The translations under genes and the position numbers were made by a program. Source: Kiritimatiellia bacterium (GTDB lineage: Bacteria; Verrucomicrobiota; Kiritimatiellia; RFP12; UBA1067). From it: a stretch of DNA of 41,166 nt. The stretch lies in assembly GCA_017463935.1 (NCBI GenBank), contig JAFUEM010000058.1, positions 1 to 41,166 on the forward strand, in the 5' to 3' direction. The notes below the pieces were generated by a model, which was not told the origin of the DNA, ran no database searches, and saw nothing but the letters and a program-made list of their open reading frames with translations. Below are positions 6,884-14,927 of the stretch, one piece after another (the stretch's first letter is position 1; each line of letters begins with the position of its first letter).

Positions 6884-8442
6884 AACGCCCGATAGTTTTC
6901 CTCGACCTGTACTGCGGCGCGGGAGGGTTCTCGACGGGGTTTGCCGAGGCGATGAAAGACCTCGGCCTGACGTTCCGCGAGATCGCGATAAACCACTGGT
7001 TCCGTGCGGTCGAGACGATGCGCGCAAACCATCCGGGGGTGTACGCGATGCAGATGGACATCGACGCAGCGACGCCGGACGACATCGAGGCGGACGTGAT
7101 AGACCACCTTCACGCCTCGCCGTCCTGTACCCACCACTCCAGGGCGAAGGGAGGCAAGCCGAGGTCGAACCAGCTCCGGTCGCAGCCGAACGAGATCTGG
7201 AAGTTCGTGGACAACAAGCACGTCCGCTGGATAACCATCGAGAACGTGCCCGAGTTCACGAAGTGGGGGCCGCTCACCCGCAAGGGCAAGCCGATCAAGC
7301 GCATGGAGGGATCGTGCTTCCGGGCGTGGCTGGCGCAGTTCACGGCGCGTGGCTACGACTACGAATATCGCATACTCAACTGCGCGGACTACGGCGACGC
7401 CACGAGCCGGAAGCGGTTCTTCCTGATCGCGGTCAAGCGCGGATGCGGGAAGATTCGCTGGCCGAAGCCGACGCACGCCGAGGTTCCGGGGAACGGGCTG
7501 AAGCGGTGGCGCGGCGTGGACGAGTGCCTGGACTACGCGGACATGGGACACTCGATCTTCGACCCGAAGTACCCGCTCGTGCAGAACACCCTTCGCCGCG
7601 TGGCCGTCGGTCTGCGGAAATACTGCGGCATCGCCTTTCAAATGGATTTGCTGGATACTGGCGGCAAAGACAACTGCCGGTTGCGATCGCTTGACGAACC
7701 GCTTTTTGCGCAGCCAACATGGAACCGCACCATGATCGTGCGCCCGTTCCTCGTGAAGTTGAACAACCACGCCACGGTCGAGGACGTAGCCGACCCGCTG
7801 ACGACCGTCACCACGTCCGGCAACCACCACGCGCTGTGTACGCCGTTCGTGGTGAAGATGAGGAACAACCAGGACTGCGCGTCCGTGGACGATCCGCTGT
7901 CCACGATATCCTGCTCCGGAGCCCACCACGAACTGTGCCAGCCGATAATCGTGGAAATCTCCAACAACGGCAAGGCGCGAAGGATCAAGAAGCCGCTCGG
8001 AACGCAGACGACGAAAGACCATTTCGCGCTCGTGAGGTCTTTCGTCCTCGGCCAGCAGGGAGGCGCGGCGCTCCGTCCCGACGGCGAGCCGTGCCCGACC
8101 GTTGCGACCGGCGGAGCCATCCGCAAGGTGGATGCCGTCATACTCGACATGAGCCGTCCGGCGGGGCCGGACTCCGGGCACGTCCGATCGTCGAAGGAGC
8201 CGATGCGGACGATCACGACGTACGACAACGTGCAGGGAGTGTTCGCCCTTCTGGAGGACGGGCGGCTGCTGGACGTGCGGATAAGGATGCTCAAGCCGAG
8301 CGAGCTGGCCGCCGCCCATTCGTTCCCGAAGGACTACAGGCTTTCGGGAAGCAGGGCGGACCAGGTGAAGCAGATCGGAAACTCGGTGCCCGTGAGGACG
8401 GCGAAGGCCATCGTGAAGGCGATATTCGGAAAGGCCGCGTAA
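6880..8442 (+). CDS. DNA (cytosine-5) methyltransferase
   Basis: The 520-residue enzyme has all key C5-MTase motifs. Motif I is DLYCGAGGFSTGF (9-21); the catalytic Cys83 is in the variant SPSCTHHS; the ENV motif is at 121-123; DYGDATSRKRFFLIA stands for motif VIII; and motif X is QIGNSVPVRTAKAI (498-511). The PSC-HHS variant of the usual PCQ loop is common in phage-encoded enzymes. Between about residues 280 and 470 the target-recognition region contains a degenerate tandem repeat of roughly 40 residues, with cores DPLTTVTTSGNHHAL, DPLSTISCSGAHHEL, KPLGTQTTKDHFAL, EPCPTVATGGA and EPMRTITTYDN. No partner restriction enzyme is present, so self-protection of phage DNA is likely. It could also supply 5-methylcytosine for further modification. 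ATGA overlap with the preceding gene. Confidence 0.93.
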   Translation: MKRPIVFLDLYCGAGGFSTGFAEAMKDLGLTFREIAINHWFRAVETMRANHPGVYAMQMDIDAATPDDIEADVIDHLHASPSCTHHSRAKGGKPRSNQLRSQPNEIWKFVDNKHVRWITIENVPEFTKWGPLTRKGKPIKRMEGSCFRAWLAQFTARGYDYEYRILNCADYGDATSRKRFFLIAVKRGCGKIRWPKPTHAEVPGNGLKRWRGVDECLDYADMGHSIFDPKYPLVQNTLRRVAVGLRKYCGIAFQMDLLDTGGKDNCRLRSLDEPLFAQPTWNRTMIVRPFLVKLNNHATVEDVADPLTTVTTSGNHHALCTPFVVKMRNNQDCASVDDPLSTISCSGAHHELCQPIIVEISNNGKARRIKKPLGTQTTKDHFALVRSFVLGQQGGAALRPDGEPCPTVATGGAIRKVDAVILDMSRPAGPDSGHVRSSKEPMRTITTYDNVQGVFALLEDGRLLDVRIRMLKPSELAAAHSFPKDYRLSGSRADQVKQIGNSVPVRTAKAIVKAIFGKAA

Positions 8443-8687
8443 TGAACACGATATCAACATCTACAGACGGATGGGCCATCGAGGAGTGTCCGCCGGTGAC
8501 GACTGCGACGGAGGTGTACGAGTTCGAGCTGATCTCGTGCCCGGTGTACGACCCGCCGCCGTTCAATCCCTCGATGGACGGAATAAGGGACGCGGCGAGG
8601 AGGCACGACGCACTGGCCAGGCGGAAGTACGCCAAGCCGTTCAAGTGGTTCAAGTTCAACAGGGCGAGGAGGGCAACCGCGAAATGA
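8442..8687 (+). CDS. Hypothetical small phage protein
   Basis: The 81-residue product lies between the C5 methyltransferase (TAATG overlap) and the primase (ATGA overlap). It has an acidic N-terminal half with a proline-rich core (YDPPPFNPSMDG) and a strongly basic C-terminus (FKWFKFNRARRATAK) that could touch nucleic acid. No family is recognised. A longer in-frame extension inside the methyltransferase gene is a shadow. Confidence 0.55.
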   Translation: MNTISTSTDGWAIEECPPVTTATEVYEFELISCPVYDPPPFNPSMDGIRDAARRHDALARRKYAKPFKWFKFNRARRATAK

Positions 8688-9643
8688 ACGGATGGCGCAG
8701 AGTGTCGAGGCGCGAGCCGTGCCCGATATGCCAGCATGCCGACTGGTGCGGGGTTTCGGCAGACGGCGTGGTGTGCCACTGCATGAGGGTTGAGAGCCCG
8801 CATCCGTGCCCGTCGGGCGGGTGGTTCCACTTCCTCGTCGAGAGGCCGAAGCGGGAGTTTGCGCCCCGGCGGATGCCGAAGCCGCCCGTCCGTCCGCGGA
8901 TGTTCAACGCCGAGTTGAGTATGGCCGGATTCCGCGCCGAGTTCGAGATGCCGGGAGGCGGCAGGGACATATTCGACAGCTTGCGGGAGATAGCCGACGA
9001 CCTCGACATGTGCGCGGCGGACATAGACCGCCTTCTCGTCGGGCGGAGCGCGTTCTACGGCGCATGGGCGTTCCCGATGCTCGATGCGCATGGCGCGACG
9101 GTCGGAATCCGCCTGCGGGAGTACGGAGGGAGCGGCAAGTGGTCGGTGGGCGGATCGCGGGACGGGCTTTTCTACGATCCGGAGCTGGTGCCGCGGGAGG
9201 CGACGTGCAACGGCGTGTCCGGGCGCGAGCTGGTGATCGTGGAGGGGGCGACGGACTGCATAGCCGGATATGCGCTCGGACTTCCGTGCGTGGGGAGGTC
9301 GGCGTGCGCCACGGGCGGCGACATGCTACGCGACCTGTGCAGCCGCCTGGGGGTCGGGCGCGTCACGATCGTGGCGGACAACGACGCGTACAAGTTCCGT
9401 CCGGACGGTACGCCATGGAAGCCTGGCGCGGAGGGAGCGCAGGCGCTGGCGCGGAAGCTGGGGCGGACGTACAGGATCGTGACGCCGCCGAAGAAGGATC
9501 TGCGCGAGTGGCTGGGCGCGGGACTGACCGCCGAGACCTTCTGGATGGTGGCGGACTTGCAGCCGTGGAGGCGTCCGCAGTTCCGCGGGCCCGTCCTCTT
9601 TCCCCCTTCCGCCCCCAAGACCCCCACTATCCCCCATACTTGA
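8684..9643 (+). CDS. DNA primase with zinc finger and TOPRIM domain
   Basis: The 319-residue protein has an N-terminal Cys cluster (C13-P-I-C16, C22, C31-H-C33) of the kind used as a primase zinc finger. It has a TOPRIM core with VIVEGATDC (about 184-192) and VADNDA (about 229-234). TOPRIM Glu and Asp-x-Asp residues coordinate the metal for primer synthesis. It should start replication of the phage genome with the helicase at 2926, although that helicase is not of the replicative DnaB class. The C-terminus is proline-rich (FPPSAPKTPTIPHT), and a PVRP motif also occurs near residue 68. The start overlaps the previous stop by ATGA. Confidence 0.87.
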   Translation: MNGWRRVSRREPCPICQHADWCGVSADGVVCHCMRVESPHPCPSGGWFHFLVERPKREFAPRRMPKPPVRPRMFNAELSMAGFRAEFEMPGGGRDIFDSLREIADDLDMCAADIDRLLVGRSAFYGAWAFPMLDAHGATVGIRLREYGGSGKWSVGGSRDGLFYDPELVPREATCNGVSGRELVIVEGATDCIAGYALGLPCVGRSACATGGDMLRDLCSRLGVGRVTIVADNDAYKFRPDGTPWKPGAEGAQALARKLGRTYRIVTPPKKDLREWLGAGLTAETFWMVADLQPWRRPQFRGPVLFPPSAPKTPTIPHT

Positions 9644-9729
9644 ATCAGAATCGAATCAGAAAGGAGTACCCCCATGAGTAATAATAATAATTATAATAAT
9701 ACGCGCACGTGCGCGTGCGAGGAGCTGTC
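9594..9729 (+). promoter_or_regulatory. C-tract / AT-rich / alternating GC leader, copy 1
   Basis: From the 3' end of the primase gene the plus strand runs through pyrimidine-rich CTCTTTCCCCC-type tracts, then TTGAATCAG, then AAAGGAG. A block of AAT repeats (9680-9700) and an alternating palindrome CGCGCACGTGCGCG follow. A similar succession occurs at 25320-25451 before another gene block. The abrupt AT-rich island in GC-rich DNA suggests a regulatory or RNA-processing site. The type of site is unknown. Confidence 0.4.
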
Positions 9730-9733
9730 ATGA
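9674..9733 (+). CDS. Possible 19-residue leader peptide
   Basis: A very short frame begins with ATG at 9674 behind a good ribosome site (AAAGGAG, about seven bases upstream). It encodes MSNNNNYNNTRTCACEELS, rich in AAT codons, and its stop overlaps the start of the nuclease gene by ATGA. The layout fits a translated leader that couples or meters expression of the next gene. No peptide function is claimed. Confidence 0.4.
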   Translation: MSNNNNYNNTRTCACEELS

Positions 9734-10215
9734 GCGGCGCAGTCCCACACGTCAGCATGGAATGGCTGGACGACTACATGAAGCGGCTCGGCAGTTCAAG
9801 GAACCCGCCCCAGGAACCAGCCACGACGAGCCGGAAGCCGATCAAGAAGCTCGCACTCTACTCTCACGCCAAGCGCGTGGCGGTGCCTCTACGCGCGGCA
9901 GAGGGGAAAATGTCGAAGACAGAGGAGCGGTACAGGCGGGACGTACTCAACGGCGGGGGGAGGTTCGAGCCCGTGTCGCTCCGTCTTCCCGGCGGTGGAC
10001 GCTATACACCGGACTTTATGACGATCGACGACGGAGTGGTGACGTTCCACGAGGTCAAGGGGTCGTACCGCCTCGGATCGCAGGGCAGGGCGTACACCGC
10101 GTTCCATGAAGCTGCGGCATACTATCCCATGTGGCGGTTCGTATGGGCGCACTGGACGGGCAAGACGTGGGAAGTTTCGACGATTGCCGAAGATGGCGAT
10201 TTGACGGGCAGTTGA
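9730..10215 (+). CDS. PD-(D/E)XK-type nuclease, DUF1064-like
   Basis: The 161-residue protein has KMSKTEERYRRDVL (about 61-74), then RYTPDFMTID (about 94-103) and FHEVKGSYRLGSQGRA (about 108-123). These give the PD...(E)xK active-site pattern of small phage endonucleases that stand in for RusA-like Holliday-junction resolvases. The conserved Arg-rich stretch and the WRFVWAHW strand near the C-terminus fit the fold. GAGGAG precedes the ATG at 9730, which overlaps the leader-peptide stop; an upstream GTG at 9709 is less likely. The expected role is processing branched replication intermediates before packaging. Confidence 0.75.
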   Translation: MSGAVPHVSMEWLDDYMKRLGSSRNPPQEPATTSRKPIKKLALYSHAKRVAVPLRAAEGKMSKTEERYRRDVLNGGGRFEPVSLRLPGGGRYTPDFMTIDDGVVTFHEVKGSYRLGSQGRAYTAFHEAAAYYPMWRFVWAHWTGKTWEVSTIAEDGDLTGS

Positions 10216-10221
10216 AATACG

Positions 10222-10770
10222 ATGAACTGCACACCCGAAAAATGCCCGCACAGGGCGCTGATGGAAAAGGCAAGGGCCGCTTGCCTCGCCTGCGACCACA
10301 TAGAGCCGGCGGGGCATGGCGGCACCGTCTCGTACGACGCCGCTGGCGAGCGCATTGTGCAGCGCGAGAAGGTGGCGTTCGACCGTACCCCGCGAGGGCA
10401 GGTGACTACCCTTCCGGCCGAAGTGGAGGAGCGCACGGCGGAGCTGTACCGCAGATGGTGCGGACTTGACACCATAGACGCCCTGCTCCTTCTGCACGTA
10501 TGCAACGGAGGAACGACCGCCACGTTCGGTGCGTACCTCGACAGGGTGAGACAGGCGATAGACCGCATCGACTGCAAGCGCGAGAGCTACAGGGCCACCG
10601 CGTGGGCCAAGTTCCAGCGTCTGATCCGGCGGTTCGCGCCCTTCCTTCACGGGCGGCTCCATTCGTGGGACGACGGCCACGGTGGAGCGGTGCGCAAGAA
10701 ACGCGAGGGCGCGGAACGTCGGGCGATGCAGGGCGACCTGTTCGACTTCACGGGGGCGAATGATGCGTAA
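10222..10770 (+). CDS. Conserved hypothetical phage protein with N-terminal Cys cluster
   Basis: The 182-residue product starts with CTPEKCPHRALMEKARAACL then ACDH, a C-x4-C...C-x2-C arrangement that could hold zinc. A helical region follows (VEERTAELYRRWCGLDTIDAL, then LLLHVCNGGT and ATSFG-like text at ATFGAYLDRVR) before a basic tail. The helical region loosely recalls sigma-70 region 4 or other small DNA-binding regulators. Such genes often end the early operon and act as late-gene activators. This is an inference; no motif proves it. There is no strong ribosome site before the ATG at 10222. Confidence 0.55.
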   Translation: MNCTPEKCPHRALMEKARAACLACDHIEPAGHGGTVSYDAAGERIVQREKVAFDRTPRGQVTTLPAEVEERTAELYRRWCGLDTIDALLLLHVCNGGTTATFGAYLDRVRQAIDRIDCKRESYRATAWAKFQRLIRRFAPFLHGRLHSWDDGHGGAVRKKREGAERRAMQGDLFDFTGANDA

Positions 10771-10999
10771 TATATATCGCCAAGGCCCGGTTGTCAAGTT
10801 ATTTGAAGCGCCAGCGCGTCCGCAGGCCCGCTCCACGGCGTCCGAATGTTTTGGACGTGTGATTGCACGCATGGCTAAAAGAACGCGCAGACGGCGGATT
10901 TCGGGGCTTGCGCGGCATGGTCGCGTCCGGGGTAGGTACTCCCGAAGGGGGAGCACCCCGGCCTATGCCCAAGGCGCGAGGTCTCGAAAAAAAATGTAG
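10760..10999 (+). CDS. Possible small basic protein
   Basis: The 79-codon frame overlaps the end of the preceding gene and encodes a highly basic product (RMAKRTRRRRISGL, RVRGRYSRRG, ending RSRKKM). It spans a strong hairpin at 10927-10961. High Arg content is typical of spurious frames in GC-rich DNA, and the ribosome site is weak. It is listed because otherwise the 10771-11030 gap holds no gene. A competing frame upstream of 11031 (from 10863) is also possible but less likely. Confidence 0.25.
   Translation: MMRNIYRQGPVVKLFEAPARPQARSTASECFGRVIARMAKRTRRRRISGLARHGRVRGRYSRRGSTPAYAQGARSRKKM
10927..10961 (+). other. Strong two-part hairpin between early and late modules
   Basis: An outer stem CCGGGGT/ACCCCGG (10927-10933 with 10955-10961) encloses an inner stem CTCCC/GGGAG (10939-10943 with 10949-10953). 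There is no T tract after it, so it is not a simple intrinsic terminator. It sits between the last early gene and the ParB-domain gene that opens the next module. It could be an RNA control element or a protein-binding structure. Confidence 0.5.
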
Positions 11000-11030
11000 T
11001 GACGAATTTTCATCAAACGAGGAGGTCAAG

Positions 11031-11873
11031 ATGCGGAAAAAGACGAAGGCGGGATCGGCCCTGCCGGAGGTGAAGGCCGGCGAAAACGGCGGGATAGCCA
11101 TCGCAGAGGGCGTTGCGCGGGTGGATCTGTCCACCCTTCGCGAGAACCCGAACAACCCGCAGAAGGTTGTGGAGTCGGAGTTCGAGTGCCTGCGCGACTC
11201 GATGCGGAGGCTGCACCGCTTCCTGAAGGACCGCCCCATGCTCGTCGAGGCCGACGGCATGGTGAAGTGCGGAAACAAGCGGCTGAGGGCTCTGAAGGCG
11301 AACGGGGTGCGGTTCGTGCCCGCCGAGTACGTGAGGATATTTTCCGACTACACTCCCGAGGAGGTGGCCGAGTTCATCCTTCAGGACAACCTTCACCGCG
11401 GGGTGTGGGATGCCGAGAAGCTGCTGGCGCAGTACGACGCGGACACTCTGAGAGCGCTCGGCTCCGAGTTCGACGACCTGATCGCGGAGTTCGCGGCCAA
11501 GGGAGCGGAGAGCGACTTCGAGTATTCGTCGAAGATTGAGGCGCCGCAGTACAACATCACGGGCGAGAATCCTTCTCTTGACGAGCTGTGCGACACGGAA
11601 AAGGCCGACGAGCTGGCGAAGGAGGTGGAAGCGGCGGACATCCCGAAGGACGTCAAGCGGTTCCTGAAGGTGGCGGCGATGCGGCACGTCGTGTTCGACT
11701 TCAGGAACATAGCCGAATACTACGCGCACGCCGACGCGAAGGTGCAGCGGCTGATGGAGAAGTCGGCGCTGGTGATAATCGACTTCGAGGACGCGATAAG
11801 GAACGGCTTCGTCATCGTGTCGGAGAAGATGGCCGCTCTGCGCGGCATGGAGGGCGGCGATGATGCGGAGTGA
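11031..11873 (+). CDS. ParB-nuclease-domain protein, glycosyltransferase-associated type
   Basis: The 280-residue product carries a ParB/Spo0J-like N-terminal domain at about 27-110, with VDLSTLRENPNNPQ (31-44), CGNKRLRALKANG (80-92), and the typical EFILQDNLHRGVWD stretch (about 118-131). After an acidic linker, a second conserved region contains SLDELCDTEKADELAKEV and FLKVAAMRHVVFDFRNIAEYY. The same two-part architecture occurs in phages beside TET-associated glycosyltransferases. GAGGAGG lies seven bases before the ATG at 11031, so the longer frame from 10863 is rejected. Its last 14 bases overlap the glycosyltransferase gene, implying tight coupling. The biochemical role in DNA modification, possibly targeting or nicking, is not established. 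Confidence 0.78.
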   Translation: MRKKTKAGSALPEVKAGENGGIAIAEGVARVDLSTLRENPNNPQKVVESEFECLRDSMRRLHRFLKDRPMLVEADGMVKCGNKRLRALKANGVRFVPAEYVRIFSDYTPEEVAEFILQDNLHRGVWDAEKLLAQYDADTLRALGSEFDDLIAEFAAKGAESDFEYSSKIEAPQYNITGENPSLDELCDTEKADELAKEVEAADIPKDVKRFLKVAAMRHVVFDFRNIAEYYAHADAKVQRLMEKSALVIIDFEDAIRNGFVIVSEKMAALRGMEGGDDAE

Positions 11874-12750
11874 CTTCTGCGTGTTCATACTGACGCACGG
11901 ACGCGCCGACAACGTGTTGACCGCCCGGACGCTGAAGAAGGAGGGCTACACCGGGCGGACGTACTTCGTGATAGACGACCAGGACGAACAGGCCGACCGA
12001 TACCGCGAGAACTTCGGGGCCGAGAACGTGCTGGTCTTCGACAAGGCGAAGTGGGCGGCGCGGGTGGACACGATGGAGAATCGCGGGAAGATGAACGGCG
12101 TCGTGTTCGCCCGGAACGCCGTCTGGGAGATCGCGCGGAAGGTAGGCGTGAAATACTTCTGCGTTCTCGATGACGACTACAAGCAGTTCTGCTTCCGCTG
12201 GAGGAACGGCGAGAAGCTGGACTGGGCGGACTGCTCCGACCTCGATTCGGTGTTCTCCGCGATGGCCGACTTCCTGATCGCGTCCGGAGCGGACACGGTG
12301 GCGATGGCGCAGGCCGGCGACTTCGTGGGCGGGATAGGTTCGACAGCCGCCGGGCATCCGCTTCTGCGCAAGGCGATGAACGTGTTTTTCTTCCGCGCGG
12401 ACCGGTCGTGCAGCTTCGTCGGGATGACGAACGAGGACGTCAACATGTACGTGCTGGCGAATCTCCGCGGCCGTCTGATCCTGACTCTGACTTCCGTGAT
12501 GATCGTCCAGATGGTGACGCAGACGAACAGCGGAGGGTTGACGGACATATACCTTCAGGACGGGACATACGTAAAGAGTTTCTACAGCGTGATGTGCGCT
12601 CCGTCGTGCGTGAAGATTTCCATGCTGCACGGCGGGACGAAGGACACCGCGCAGCACTGGCGGATCCACCACCACGTGAAGTGGAATAACTGCGCTCCGA
12701 AGATTCTCAGCGAGAAGTGGCGGAAGCGCGGAAAGCGCGCGAGGGGGTAG
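11860..12750 (+). CDS. TET-associated-type DNA glycosyltransferase candidate
   Basis: The 296-residue protein has a GT-A-like layout. The N-terminal CVFILTHGRADNVLTARTLK (7-26) is the nucleotide-sugar side, and the metal-binding acidic motif VLDDDYKQF lies at 102-110. Conserved VVFARNAVWEIA precedes the acidic motif, and GMTNEDVNM plus a His-rich segment (WRIHHHVKW) lie nearer the C-terminus. This matches the phage family known as TET-associated glycosyltransferases, which attach sugars to oxidised 5-methylcytosine in hypermodified phage DNA. The 14-base overlap with the ParB-domain gene and the C5 methyltransferase upstream are the expected companions. No TET/JBP dioxygenase is seen in this window; it may lie to the left. 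Start at 11860 (MM) or 11863. Family recognition is from memory of motifs and should be confirmed. Confidence 0.72.
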   Translation: MMRSDFCVFILTHGRADNVLTARTLKKEGYTGRTYFVIDDQDEQADRYRENFGAENVLVFDKAKWAARVDTMENRGKMNGVVFARNAVWEIARKVGVKYFCVLDDDYKQFCFRWRNGEKLDWADCSDLDSVFSAMADFLIASGADTVAMAQAGDFVGGIGSTAAGHPLLRKAMNVFFFRADRSCSFVGMTNEDVNMYVLANLRGRLILTLTSVMIVQMVTQTNSGGLTDIYLQDGTYVKSFYSVMCAPSCVKISMLHGGTKDTAQHWRIHHHVKWNNCAPKILSEKWRKRGKRARG

Positions 12751-12757
12751 TCGCTGA

Positions 12758-14908
12758 ATGGCGGTCGCGGAGACAGCAAAGGTCGAGGCGTTGGCGGCGC
12801 AGGGGCTGTCGCGGGTCGAGATCCGCGGACTGCTCCGCCGCGACCTTCTGCCGGAGGAGGTTCGGGCTGTGGCGGCTGGACGTGGCGTGTGGAAGCTGAA
12901 GGAGGCGAGGCGCAAGGAGGCGAAGGGCGAGGCGAAGTCCGGCGCCGAGAGGATGCGGGACATGCGCGCGAAAGAGGGTGCGCTGGAGAGGCGGGAGCCC
13001 GAGGACGCGGCGAGGCGAAAGCGGCTGGAGAAAGACCCGGAGAAGTGGCTGCGGTGGTACTTCCCGAATGTCTTCACCCTTCCCTTCTCGGATGGCCACC
13101 GCGAGATAATCCGCGCCATCGTTTCGAACGACTCGCAGGGCAGGGACACCGTGGTGGCGGCCCCCCGCGGCGAAGGCAAGACGAACATCATGCGCTACAT
13201 GACGATATACCTCGTCGTTACCAAGCGCGCGAAGTTCCCGGCCATGGGAGGATGGCAGAGCCGGTCGGCGTCGGAGGCGTTTTCGACATGGGTGATAGCG
13301 ATCACCTCGGAGCGGCTTGTCGCGGACTATCCCGAATACTTCGCGCCCTTCGCCGTGTCCACCCACGCGAACCGGCTGCCGCGCCTCCACTGGCAGGGCG
13401 AGGACAGGCCGACCGGCGCGGCGATAAAGTCGAAGCTGATGCAGATCGTCTTCCCGGACGGACTCGGCGCGATCGCGGCCGGATCCCTCCAGGGCGACGT
13501 CAAGGGCCTGAACATCACGACGGCGGACGGCTTGTCGCTCCGTCCCGACAAGCTGCTCCTCGACGACCCGCAGGACGTCAAGCGCGCGGCAGACCCGAAA
13601 TTCGTGGCCGACACGCTGAAGCAGATAGACACGCAGTGGCAATGCCTGGCAGGGCCGGACAAACGCATTTCGATGATGGTGGCTTGCACCATCTATGCGC
13701 CTGACGACGTGGGCGAATCCCTCGGCAAGAGGCGCAACACGGTCTTCGTGCGGATCCCGCGCGTCACATCGTGGCCGGTTGGCTTCGAGAAGGCGGAGTC
13801 GTTGACGCGCCAGCTGTGGGACAGATGGTTCGACCTGTACGACGACGACAAGACACGGGACATGGCTTTCAGGTTCTACCGGCAGAACCGCGCCGCGATG
13901 ACGAACGGCTTCACGGTCTCGTGGAAGTACCGCTTCGACAGGTCGAAGGGAGACCCGGACGCGCTGTTCAGCGCGATGGTGGACTACTACACAAAAGGTC
14001 GCGAGGCGTTCTTTTCGGAGTACCAGAACCAGCCCGTAGCGCACGAGACGAAATACTACGAGCTGACGCCGCAGTGCATCCTCAAGCACCAGATCGAGCT
14101 GCACGAGAACGAGGTGCCGGAGGATACCGTCTTCGCCTCGCTGTCCACTGACATCAACTACTCCTACGGTCTGACCTACGAGGCGGCGGCATTTACTCGC
14201 TCCGGCACCTGCCACGTCTTCGCCAAGGGCGTGTGGTGCCAGGAGCCGCTTCCGATCTCGGCCAAGAACACGAACATAGAGCAGAGGCAAAGGCTCGTCA
14301 AGAAGGCGCTGGAGATCATGGCGGAGTGGGTGGACGTGCAGCCGTGGAAGTTGGACGTCTGGTACATCGACGCCGGCGGCGAGCAGTTCGACACGGTGAC
14401 GAACTTCTGCCGGAAGGCGAAGAAGAACGGCAAGCTGGGCCGCGCCATGATAGGCCGCGCCGGAAAGACCTACGACCCGTCGGTGAAGACGTGCGTCGGA
14501 CGGGTGCGCGGCAGGGTGTACGCCTGCTTCACCCGCGAGAGCGGCAAGTGGTACTGCATGGACGCGGACTACTACAAGGAGCTGGCGCAGACCTCGTGGA
14601 TCACCCCCGAGGGCGAGCCGGGCAGCTCGACGATATACAAGGGCTCGCACCGCGACTACGCCGACCAGATGTGCCGCGAGGTGCTGGAGGCCAAGGGCGT
14701 CATCATGGGGCGCGGAGGCCGGACGATGGTGGTGTACAAGTGGAACACCCTTCCGGGCAAGCACGACCACCTCGACACCCACACGATGAACTACGCCGCG
14801 GCGGGGTACGAGGGGGTGCTGTCGATGTCGGCGGAGTCGGACACCGGCTCTCAGGGCGCGGGCGGCAACGTCCCGAAGAAAAACAGGAGGAAGGTCTATC
14901 ATGGCTAA
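12758..14908 (+). CDS. terL: Terminase large subunit
   Basis: The 716-residue motor protein has an ATPase domain with Walker A APRGEGKT (135-142) and Walker B LLLDDPQD (about 264-271). Its RNase H-like nuclease domain has acidic residues in SLSTDINYS (about 461-469), YIDAGG (about 535-540) and HDHLDTH (about 669-675). The roughly 90-residue N-terminal extension (AAQGLSRVEIRGLLRRDLLP) is helix-turn-helix-like and may replace a small subunit, since no separate small terminase gene is seen next to it. It cuts and pumps DNA into the prohead. Its stop overlaps the zinc-ribbon gene start. The last codons (KNRRKVY) are repeated at the start of the next protein. Confidence 0.92.
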   Translation: MAVAETAKVEALAAQGLSRVEIRGLLRRDLLPEEVRAVAAGRGVWKLKEARRKEAKGEAKSGAERMRDMRAKEGALERREPEDAARRKRLEKDPEKWLRWYFPNVFTLPFSDGHREIIRAIVSNDSQGRDTVVAAPRGEGKTNIMRYMTIYLVVTKRAKFPAMGGWQSRSASEAFSTWVIAITSERLVADYPEYFAPFAVSTHANRLPRLHWQGEDRPTGAAIKSKLMQIVFPDGLGAIAAGSLQGDVKGLNITTADGLSLRPDKLLLDDPQDVKRAADPKFVADTLKQIDTQWQCLAGPDKRISMMVACTIYAPDDVGESLGKRRNTVFVRIPRVTSWPVGFEKAESLTRQLWDRWFDLYDDDKTRDMAFRFYRQNRAAMTNGFTVSWKYRFDRSKGDPDALFSAMVDYYTKGREAFFSEYQNQPVAHETKYYELTPQCILKHQIELHENEVPEDTVFASLSTDINYSYGLTYEAAAFTRSGTCHVFAKGVWCQEPLPISAKNTNIEQRQRLVKKALEIMAEWVDVQPWKLDVWYIDAGGEQFDTVTNFCRKAKKNGKLGRAMIGRAGKTYDPSVKTCVGRVRGRVYACFTRESGKWYCMDADYYKELAQTSWITPEGEPGSSTIYKGSHRDYADQMCREVLEAKGVIMGRGGRTMVVYKWNTLPGKHDHLDTHTMNYAAAGYEGVLSMSAESDTGSQGAGGNVPKKNRRKVYHG

Positions 14909-14927
14909 GAACAGGCGGAAGGTCTAC
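14879..14927 (+). repeat. Short direct duplication across the terminase/zinc-ribbon junction
   Basis: The sequence AACAGG-N-GGAAGGTCTA occurs twice within 50 bases: at the very end of the terminase gene and just after the next start codon. Both copies encode KNRRKVY. It looks like a local duplication that created or extended the overlap of the two genes. Confidence 0.7.

Noticed and set aside
10939-11000. Intrinsic terminator near the A-run before 11000
   Set aside because: The run is A on the plus strand after a weak CGAG/CTCG stem, and on the minus strand the T run precedes the stem.
10863-11030. Upstream extension of the ParB-domain gene to 10863
   Set aside because: The GAGGAGG site and a typical N-terminus fix the start at 11031; the extension runs through a strong hairpin.
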